The notes below the pieces were generated by a model that saw only the letters and a program-made list of their open reading frames with translations, made no database searches and had not been told where the DNA came from. Below, piece by piece: positions 19,021-24,062 of a stretch of DNA of 24,062 nt. Origin of the DNA: Bifidobacterium breve (GTDB lineage Bacteria > Actinomycetota > Actinomycetes > UBA12327); contig CALQPL010000001.1 of assembly GCA_943332445.1 (NCBI GenBank), positions 1 to 24,062 of the forward strand, read 5' to 3'. The stretch's first letter is position 1. Each line of letters opens with the position of its first letter. Made by a program: the position numbers and the translations under genes.

Positions 19021-19206
19021 ATGGCAAAGAAGGCCCTAGTCAATAAGGCAGAGCGCAAGCCGAAGTTCAAGGTTCGCGGCTACACCCGATGCAACCGTTG
19101 CGGTCGTCCGCACGCTGTGTATCGCAAGTTCGGCTTGTGCCGTATCTGCCTTCGCGAGATGGCACACCGCGGCGAACTCCCCGGCATCACTAAGAGCAGC
19201 TGGTAA
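19021..19206 (+). CDS. rpsN: 30S ribosomal protein S14, zinc-binding type
   Basis: S14 joins the 30S head late in assembly. This is the short zinc form (61 aa, often called type Z), with the ribbon cysteines C24, C27, C40 and C43 in RCNRCGRP and LCRICLRE. The ATG at 19021 is chosen because it gives the family start MAKKALVNKAERKPKFKVRG; an earlier in-frame ATG lies inside rplE. Many actinobacteria also carry a zinc-free S14 copy elsewhere, switched on by zinc shortage through Zur; only the zinc form is in this window. Confidence 0.96.
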   Translation: MAKKALVNKAERKPKFKVRGYTRCNRCGRPHAVYRKFGLCRICLREMAHRGELPGITKSSW

Positions 19207-19269
19207 CTACCACTACGACGAAGGTCCCTGCGGGGAAACCACGACGAGAAAGGCCTTGAGGCCAAGCAC

Positions 19270-19674
19270 ATGACCATGACAGACCCGATTGCGGACATGT
19301 TGACCCGCGTCCGGAACGCAAACTCTGCGTACCACGACGTAGTTCTCATGCCATCAAGCAACATCAAGACGCACGTCGCCGACATCCTCAAGCGTGAGGG
19401 TTACATCGGTAGCTGGAGCGTGGAAGATGCTGAAGGCGGCGTAGGCAAGACCTTGCGTCTTGACCTGAAGTACGGCCCCAACCGCGAGCGTTCAATCGCC
19501 GGCATCAAGCGCGTCTCCAAGCCCGGTCTTCGCGTGTACGCAAAGTCCACCGCACTTCCTAAGGTCCTTGGCGGCCTAGGCATTGCGATCATCTCGACCT
19601 CGTCCGGTCTTTTGACTGACCGACAGGCCGCTAAGCAGGGTGTAGGCGGAGAAGTTCTCGCCTACGTCTGGTAA
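19270..19674 (+). CDS. rpsH: 30S ribosomal protein S8
   Basis: S8 is a primary 16S rRNA-binding protein and, in E. coli, the translational repressor of the spc operon. The 134-aa product starts MTMTDPIADMLTRVRNANSA and ends GVGGEVLAYVW, both typical. A second ATG lies at 19276, but GAGG at 19258-19261 sits 8 nt before 19270 and favours the first. The 63-nt spacer after rpsN contains only a small TCCC/GGGA hairpin and no recognisable S8-binding structure that I can establish. Confidence 0.95.
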   Translation: MTMTDPIADMLTRVRNANSAYHDVVLMPSSNIKTHVADILKREGYIGSWSVEDAEGGVGKTLRLDLKYGPNRERSIAGIKRVSKPGLRVYAKSTALPKVLGGLGIAIISTSSGLLTDRQAAKQGVGGEVLAYVW

Positions 19675-19689
19675 CGGGAGGTCATCGAA

Positions 19690-20229
19690 ATGTCACGTAT
19701 TGGACGTATGCCGATCACCATTCCTAACGGTGTCGAAATCAACGTTGACGGCCAGGAAGTCACGGTCAAGGGTCCCAAGGGAACTTTGAGCGAGATCATC
19801 GTTGAGCCCATCAAGGTTGTTCGCAATGACGACGGATCCATCGGCGTGGAACGCCCCGATGACGACCGCCGCAACCGTTCACTTCATGGTCTATCGCGCA
19901 CCTTGATCAATAACATGGTCGTCGGTGTCACCGAGGGCTACAAGAAGACGCTCGAGATTGTTGGCGTTGGTTACCGTGTGGCCGCCGCTGGCAACAACCT
20001 TGAGTTCGCTCTTGGCTTTAGCCACCCGGTCATTGTTGAAGCTCCTGAAGGAATCTCCTTCGAGGTGGAATCACCCACTCGCTTCCACGTCAGTGGGATT
20101 AACAAGCAGCGCGTGGGCGAAGTATCCGCCAATATCCGCAAGTTGCGTAAGCCTGACCCTTACAAGGGCAAAGGCGTGCGTTACCAAGGTGAAGTCGTTC
20201 GCCGCAAGGTCGGAAAGGCGGGTAAGTAA
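19690..20229 (+). CDS. rplF: 50S ribosomal protein L6
   Basis: L6 lies near the sarcin-ricin loop and the factor-binding site of the 50S subunit. The 179-aa protein starts MSRIGRMPITIPNGVEINVD and includes VKGPKGTLSE, the LINNMVVGVTEGYKKTLEIV block and the C-terminal signature RKPDPYKGKGVRYQGE. GGGAGG (19676-19681), formed partly after the rpsH stop, supports the ATG at 19690 with 8-nt spacing. rplR follows 3 nt after the stop. Confidence 0.96.
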   Translation: MSRIGRMPITIPNGVEINVDGQEVTVKGPKGTLSEIIVEPIKVVRNDDGSIGVERPDDDRRNRSLHGLSRTLINNMVVGVTEGYKKTLEIVGVGYRVAAAGNNLEFALGFSHPVIVEAPEGISFEVESPTRFHVSGINKQRVGEVSANIRKLRKPDPYKGKGVRYQGEVVRRKVGKAGK

Positions 20230-20232
20230 GCC

Positions 20233-20619
20233 ATGGCTGTCTCCGTAAAGTTGAGTGGTACTCCCACCAACCCCAAGACCATTGGTCGCCGCCGCCGCCA
20301 CATTCGCGTTCGCAAGAAGGTCAGTGGCACCCCCGACCGTCCCCGCTTGGTGGTCACGCGCTCTACGCGTCACCTCTTCGTGCAGATCGTCGACGACGTT
20401 GCTGGTCGCACCTTGGCTTCGGCATCCACGATGGAAGCCGACCTGCGTGCAAGTGGCGACGACAAGACCGCCAAGGCTCGCTCTGTGGGTGGCAACATCG
20501 CCCAGCGCGCTAAGGACGCCGGCATCAGCACGGTCGTGTTTGACCGTGGCGGAAACCGTTACGCAGGACGCGTTGCAGCTTTGGCTGACGGCGCCCGCGA
20601 AGGAGGTCTCGACTTCTAA
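20233..20619 (+). CDS. rplR: 50S ribosomal protein L18
   Basis: L18 binds 5S rRNA together with L5. The 128-aa product has a basic N-terminal segment (GRRRRHIRVRKKVSGTPDRP), then RLVVTRSTRHLFVQIVDD, and ends FDRGGNRYAGRVAALADGAR followed by EGGLDF, the normal family terminus. Its 3' end contains a strong GAAGGAGGT (20599-20607), and its TAA overlaps an ATG (TAATG) that opens a 13-codon ORF rather than rpsE. Confidence 0.95.
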   Translation: MAVSVKLSGTPTNPKTIGRRRRHIRVRKKVSGTPDRPRLVVTRSTRHLFVQIVDDVAGRTLASASTMEADLRASGDDKTAKARSVGGNIAQRAKDAGISTVVFDRGGNRYAGRVAALADGAREGGLDF

Positions 20620-20660
20620 TGACGATGACTTCAGCAACTACAGAAACGAGGGTCAACTGA
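20619..20660 (+). CDS. possible 13-aa bridging peptide between rplR and rpsE
   Basis: ATG at 20619-20621 overlaps the rplR stop by one base, and the frame (MTMTSATTETRVN) ends at TGA 20658-20660, whose last base is the first of the rpsE ATG. The near-perfect Shine-Dalgarno GAAGGAGGT (20599-20607) lies 11 nt upstream, so initiation here is plausible. I recognise no family. It may serve only to carry ribosomes from rplR to rpsE. It could instead be the relic of a longer S5 N terminus, or an accidental ORF. Confidence 0.35.
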   Translation: MTMTSATTETRVN

Positions 20661-21244
20661 TGGCAGGCGCTGCAGGCGGCAACGAACGCCGCGACCGTCG
20701 TGATGGCCGTGGCCCAGCCGCGGAAAAGAGTGCTTACCTCGAGCGCGTGGTAACGATTAACCGCGTGTCCAAGGTGGTTAAGGGTGGACGTCGCTTTAGC
20801 TTCACCGCTCTGGTTGTTGTCGGCGACGGCAACGGTCAAGTCGGTGTGGGTTATGGCAAGGCCAAGGAAGTCCCGGCCGCGATTGCTAAGGGTGTCGAAG
20901 AAGCCAAGCGCAACTTCTTCACCGTTCCTCGCATCCAGGGCACCATCCCGCACAGTGTTCAGGGTGAAGCTGCTGCTGGCGTTGTTCTCTTGCGCCCGGC
21001 CTCACCTGGTACCGGAGTTATCGCCGGTGGACCAGTGCGCGCCGTGCTTGAGTGCGCTGGCGTTCACGATGTCTTGAGCAAGTCCTTGGGTTCAGACAAC
21101 GCCATCAACGTGGTTCACGCCACGGTGGCAGCCCTGCGCATGCTCGAAAGCCCACAGGCAGTTGCGGCCCGCCGCGGATTGCCTGTCGAAGATGTTGCTC
21201 CTGCAGCCTTGCTGCGAGCTCAGGCCGCTGGAACGGGGGCCTAA
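20660..21244 (+). CDS. rpsE: 30S ribosomal protein S5
   Basis: S5 acts in decoding fidelity and mRNA unwinding at the entry tunnel. I take the ATG at 20660 (194 aa), supported by GAGGG (20648-20652) with 7-nt spacing and by the protein start MAGAAGGNERRDRRDGRG, which resembles Streptomyces-type S5. The upstream open frame lies inside rplR and is not S5-like. Conserved blocks are ERVVTINRVSKVVKGGRRFS, VGYGKAKEVPAAIAKGVEEA, RIQGTIPHSVQGEAAAGVVL and AGGPVRAVLECAGVHDVLSK. rpmD starts 3 nt after the stop. Confidence 0.95.
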   Translation: MAGAAGGNERRDRRDGRGPAAEKSAYLERVVTINRVSKVVKGGRRFSFTALVVVGDGNGQVGVGYGKAKEVPAAIAKGVEEAKRNFFTVPRIQGTIPHSVQGEAAAGVVLLRPASPGTGVIAGGPVRAVLECAGVHDVLSKSLGSDNAINVVHATVAALRMLESPQAVAARRGLPVEDVAPAALLRAQAAGTGA

Positions 21245-21247
21245 CTC

Positions 21248-21430
21248 ATGGCACGTTTGAAAGTGACGCAGACCCGATCAAAGATCGGTGGCAAGCAAAA
21301 CCAGCGCGACACTCTCCGCTCGCTTGGCCTCAAGCGCATCGGTGATGTGGTCGTTAAGGAAGACCGTCCCGAAATTCGTGGCATGGTCCACACGGTCCGA
21401 CACCTCGTGACCGTTGAGGAGGTTGACTGA
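21248..21430 (+). CDS. rpmD: 50S ribosomal protein L30
   Basis: L30 is a small 50S protein next to 5S rRNA-proximal domains. The 60-aa product starts MARLKVTQTRSKIGGKQNQR and continues LRSLGLKRIGDVVVKED, the usual signature, ending VRHLVTVEEVD. It sits in its standard spc place between rpsE and rplO. Its last codons contain GAGGAGG, which serves as the ribosome-binding site of rplO. Confidence 0.95.
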   Translation: MARLKVTQTRSKIGGKQNQRDTLRSLGLKRIGDVVVKEDRPEIRGMVHTVRHLVTVEEVD

Positions 21431-21431
21431 T

Positions 21432-21872
21432 ATGACGCTCAAAGTCCATCACCTGCGCCCAGCGCCAGGTTCACACAAGGCCAAGACCCGTGTGGGTCGT
21501 GGTGAAGCCAGCAAGGGAAAGACGGCTGGTCGCGGTACCAAGGGAACCAAGGCCCGCTACCAAGTCCCCGCACGCTTCGAGGGTGGCCAAATGCCCCTTC
21601 ACATGCGTCTTCCTAAGCTGCGCGGATTCACTAACCCTTTCCGTGTTGAATATCAAGTGGTCAACCTCGACAAGCTGGGCGAACTCTTCCCAGCTGGTGG
21701 CGAAGTCACCATTGAGGACCTGGTCAAGGCAGGCGCTGTCCGCAAGGACGAGCCAGTCAAGATCTTGGGCTCGGGCGAGATCACCGTTGCTCTGCAGATT
21801 GAGGCCAACCGGTTCTCAGCCTCGGCAAAAGACAAGATTGTTGCCGCTGGCGGTACCGCTACCCAGATCTAG
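21432..21872 (+). CDS. rplO: 50S ribosomal protein L15
   Basis: L15 is a 50S assembly protein with a glycine-rich, basic N-terminal extension threading into rRNA. The ATG at 21432 follows GAGGAGG (21416-21422) with 9-nt spacing and gives MTLKVHHLRPAPGSHKAKTR. The 146-aa product contains RVGRGEASKGKTAGRGTKGT, FEGGQMPLHMRLPKLRGF and the C-terminal VKILGSGEITVALQIEANRF. An in-frame ATG at 21414 inside rpmD is rejected. A 106-nt spacer follows before secY. Confidence 0.95.
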   Translation: MTLKVHHLRPAPGSHKAKTRVGRGEASKGKTAGRGTKGTKARYQVPARFEGGQMPLHMRLPKLRGFTNPFRVEYQVVNLDKLGELFPAGGEVTIEDLVKAGAVRKDEPVKILGSGEITVALQIEANRFSASAKDKIVAAGGTATQI

Positions 21873-21873
21873 T

Positions 21874-21943
21874 CTGGACTCAGGCTCGGCTAGGGCCTAA
21901 GTTCGGCAGGGACTGTGTACCTGGACTCAAGTTCCCCATAGGG
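21874..21943. repeat. imperfect direct repeat in the rplO-secY spacer
   Basis: Copy 1 (21874-21895) and copy 2 (21921-21943) both begin CTGGACTCA and end TAGGG; 18 of 22 aligned positions match by eye with one inserted base in copy 2. Starts are 47 nt apart. The spacer otherwise holds the secY ribosome-binding site AGGAGG (21967-21972). No clear promoter consensus or strong hairpin is visible. A role in secY control is speculative. Confidence 0.5.
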
Positions 21944-21978
21944 TTCTACGGCTAGCAAGATCAACTAGGAGGCTCCGC

Positions 21979-23292
21979 GTGCTTAACGCATTCGTCTCGG
22001 CGTTCAAGACGCCTGACCTGCGACGCAAGCTGCTTTTTGTGTTGGCCATGGTCGGCTTGTACCGACTCGGTTCTGTCACGCCAACTCCTGGTGTTTCGTA
22101 CGAAGCCATTCAGACCTGTGTCAACAGTGTGGGTGACAGTTCCATTTATGGTCTGATCAACCTGTTCAGTGGTGGCGCGCTCTTGCAGTTGACAGTGTTC
22201 GCTTTGGGCGTCTTGCCATACATCACGGCGAGCATCATCTTCCAACTTTTGACCGTGGTCATTCCTCGCCTCGAGACCTTGCAAAAAGAAGGACCCTCGG
22301 GCCAGGCCAAGATCACGCAGTACACGCGTTACCTCACTTTGGGATTGGCTGTCCTTCAATCCACCGCATTGATTTCGATTGCTCGTGAGCCCGGTCGCTT
22401 CATTGCCGGCTGTAACGAAAACATCATCCCGAACCAGTCCTTGTTCATCATCATCATGATGGTGTTGGTCATGACTGCTGGAACCGGTTTGGTCATGTGG
22501 CTTGCCGAGCTCATCACTGACCGCGGTGTGGGTAACGGAATGTCGCTGTTGATCTTCACCTCGATCATCGCCGGCTTCCCAGGCCAAATCTGGCAGATTT
22601 ACAAGACCAAGTCCTTGTTCGTCACCTTGGTGGTCGTTGTGGTGGGTATTGCCATCATCACCGGCATCATCTTTGTCGAGCAGGCTCAGCGCCGCGTCCC
22701 AGTTCAGTACGCCAAGCGCATGGTGGGTCGCCGCATGTATGGCGGAACCTCGACCTACTTGCCGATGAAGCTCAACATGGCTGGTGTTATCCCCGTCATC
22801 TTCGCCTCGTCGCTCCTGTACTTGCCGGTCTTGCTGACCCAATTGGTTGCTCCGGCCGATCCGACCAAGTTGCCACCAGGTTGGGCACAGTGGATTCAAA
22901 ACAACTTCACGCGTGGGGACCACCCGCTCTACGTGCTGGCCTATGCCGGCTTGATCATCTTCTTCACCTACTTCTATGTCGCCATCACGTTCAACCCCGT
23001 TGACGTTGCCGATGACATGAAGAAGTTCGGTGGATTTATTCCTGGTATTCGCGCTGGACGTCCAACCGCGGAATACCTCGACTACGTCATCTCTCGAATC
23101 ACCTTCCCCGGTTCGCTGTACTTGGCGCTGATTGCCGTCTTGCCGTTAGTCGCATTCCAGTTCTTGGGCGTGGGACAAAACTTCATCTTTGGTGGCACCA
23201 GCATCTTGATCATCGTCGGCGTCGGTCTCGATACCGTCAAGCAGATCGAGAGCCAGTTGCAGCAACGCAACTATGAAGGGTTCTTGCGCTAG
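21979..23292 (+). CDS. secY: preprotein translocase subunit SecY
   Basis: SecY forms the protein-conducting channel of the SecYEG translocon in the cytoplasmic membrane. The GTG start at 21979 has AGGAGG (21967-21972) with 6-nt spacing. The 437-aa product shows the expected run of about ten hydrophobic membrane segments. Family blocks are LYRLGSVTPTPGV after the first segment, GVLPYITASIIFQLL, LAELITDRGVGNGMSLLIF and PGIRAGRPTAEYLDYVISRI. The cytosolic loop VPVQYAKRMVGRRMYGGTST is also standard. It is in the usual spc location before adk. Its TAG stop shares a base with the adk GTG start. Confidence 0.97.
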   Translation: MLNAFVSAFKTPDLRRKLLFVLAMVGLYRLGSVTPTPGVSYEAIQTCVNSVGDSSIYGLINLFSGGALLQLTVFALGVLPYITASIIFQLLTVVIPRLETLQKEGPSGQAKITQYTRYLTLGLAVLQSTALISIAREPGRFIAGCNENIIPNQSLFIIIMMVLVMTAGTGLVMWLAELITDRGVGNGMSLLIFTSIIAGFPGQIWQIYKTKSLFVTLVVVVVGIAIITGIIFVEQAQRRVPVQYAKRMVGRRMYGGTSTYLPMKLNMAGVIPVIFASSLLYLPVLLTQLVAPADPTKLPPGWAQWIQNNFTRGDHPLYVLAYAGLIIFFTYFYVAITFNPVDVADDMKKFGGFIPGIRAGRPTAEYLDYVISRITFPGSLYLALIAVLPLVAFQFLGVGQNFIFGGTSILIIVGVGLDTVKQIESQLQQRNYEGFLR

Positions 23293-23855
23293 TGAGACTG
23301 GTTCTCGTAGGGCCACCTGGTGCTGGCAAGGGGACCCAGGCGCACATCGTGGCCGCACAACTGTCTATCCCGCATATCTCCACGGGCGATATCTTCCGCG
23401 CGAATGTTGCTGGTGGCACCGAGTTAGGTCTCCAGGCTCAACAGTTCATGAATGCTGGTGAACTCGTGCCCGACTCAGTCACCAATGCCATGGTGGCGGA
23501 CCGATTGGCCCAGGCCGATGCTCAAGCCGGCTTTCTGCTTGATGGATACCCACGCAATCGCGAGCAGGCCATCGTTCTTGAAGGGCTCCTGGCCGAACGC
23601 GGTATTGCCTTGGATGCTGTCGTCGAACTTGACGTGGACAACGAGTCCGTCATCGCTCGTTTGCTTGATCGTGCCATCAAGGATGGCCGAGCAGATGACA
23701 CTGAAGAGGTGATCCGCCGCCGCCTCGACGTCTACAGCGAGCAGACGGAGCCCTTGGTGGGTTATTACCGCGAGCACGGTTTGTTGCGCAGTGTTGATGG
23801 AGTGGGTTCCATCGAAGACATCACCGCTCGCATCGTCGCTGCGCTTGCTTCTTAA
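23292..23855 (+). CDS. adk: adenylate kinase, short-lid form
   Basis: Adenylate kinase converts ATP and AMP to two ADP and balances the adenylate pool in the cytosol. The GTG start at 23292 overlaps the secY stop (TAGTG). The product is 187 aa, with the P-loop GPPGAGKGTQ at residues 7-16, the AMP-binding region ISTGDIFRANV, and FLLDGYPRNREQA. The segment RAIKDGRADDTEEVIRRRLD shows a short lid without the zinc-binding cysteine insert, the form usual in actinobacteria and shorter than the 214-aa E. coli enzyme. map follows after 8 nt. Confidence 0.97.
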   Translation: MRLVLVGPPGAGKGTQAHIVAAQLSIPHISTGDIFRANVAGGTELGLQAQQFMNAGELVPDSVTNAMVADRLAQADAQAGFLLDGYPRNREQAIVLEGLLAERGIALDAVVELDVDNESVIARLLDRAIKDGRADDTEEVIRRRLDVYSEQTEPLVGYYREHGLLRSVDGVGSIEDITARIVAALAS

Positions 23856-23863
23856 GTTCTTAC

Positions 23864-24062
23864 ATGTCTTTCCTTCAGCGCATTGACGTCAAGTCAAACG
23901 ATCAGATTGCCTTGATGCGTAAAGCTGGAGCTGTTGTCGGGCAAACTCTGGAGATCTTGCGCGAAGCCGCTCAACCTGGTGTGAGTTTGGCTGAGTTGAA
24001 TGCACTTGCTGAAGATTCCATTCGCACTAGAGGTGCCACTCCATCTTTTCTTGGTTATGGCG
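23864..24062 (+). CDS. map: methionine aminopeptidase, N-terminal part (cut by window end)
   Basis: Type I methionine aminopeptidase removes the initiator Met from new proteins. Only 66 codons are visible from the ATG at 23864. The translation starts MSFLQRIDVKSNDQIALMRK, continues AGAVVGQTLEIL, and ends TPSFLGYG. The MRKAG and PSFLGY patterns are diagnostic of the family N-terminal region; the metal-binding residues lie beyond the window. The start lies 8 nt after adk, and no good Shine-Dalgarno is visible, so translation may depend on coupling with adk. The adk-map order is standard for this cluster. Confidence 0.88.
   Translation, partial: MSFLQRIDVKSNDQIALMRKAGAVVGQTLEILREAAQPGVSLAELNALAEDSIRTRGATPSFLGYG

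Noticed and set aside
19207..19269. Small hairpin (TCCC/GGGA) and repeated ACGACGA in the rpsN-rpsH spacer as an S8 autoregulatory site.
   Set aside because: The known S8 target needs a specific internal-loop structure that I cannot build here; the elements are too short.

Overview
This window is a core-genome segment of a member of Actinomycetota, most likely class Actinomycetes. The evidence is the protein sequences (RpoB/RpoC, EF-Tu and S12 of actinobacterial type, zinc-type S14, short-lid adenylate kinase), frequent GTG starts and the gene order. GC looks moderate to high by eye, and TTG is a common leucine codon, so this is not an extreme-GC actinomycete. I cannot name a genus. I see no rRNA, tRNA, CRISPR array, insertion sequence or prophage.

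Layout: (1) 1-5789 holds the 3' half of rpoB and all of rpoC, the beta and beta' subunits of RNA polymerase. (2) 5793-7590 holds a divergent pair from the non-oxidative pentose phosphate pathway, rpiA (minus) and tal (plus). It sits between rpoC and the str operon, and rpiA converges on rpoC with 3 nt between the stop codons. (3) 7591-8037 is the longest gene-free stretch, with a candidate terminator, a weak candidate promoter and small hairpins ahead of rpsL. (4) 8038-12330 is the str operon, rpsL-rpsG-fusA-tuf, closed by a near-ideal inverted repeat at 12336-12364. (5) 12416-17688 is the S10 operon, rpsJ-rplC-rplD-rplW-rplB-rpsS-rplV-rpsC-rplP-rpmC-rpsQ. (6) 17750-24062 is the spc operon, rplN-rplX-rplE-rpsN-rpsH-rplF-rplR-rpsE-rpmD-rplO-secY-adk and the start of map, which runs off the window.

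Together the genes encode transcription (RpoB/C), ribosomal proteins of both subunits, the two main elongation GTPases, the Sec translocon channel, nucleotide balance (Adk) and N-terminal Met removal (Map). Many neighbours share bases between stop and start codons, which suggests translational coupling. I found no convincing new biological system. The points most worth a second look are the rpoC/rpiA convergence with a strong hairpin inside the rpiA coding end, a 13-codon ORF bridging rplR and rpsE, the rpiA-tal insertion itself, and an imperfect direct repeat upstream of secY.
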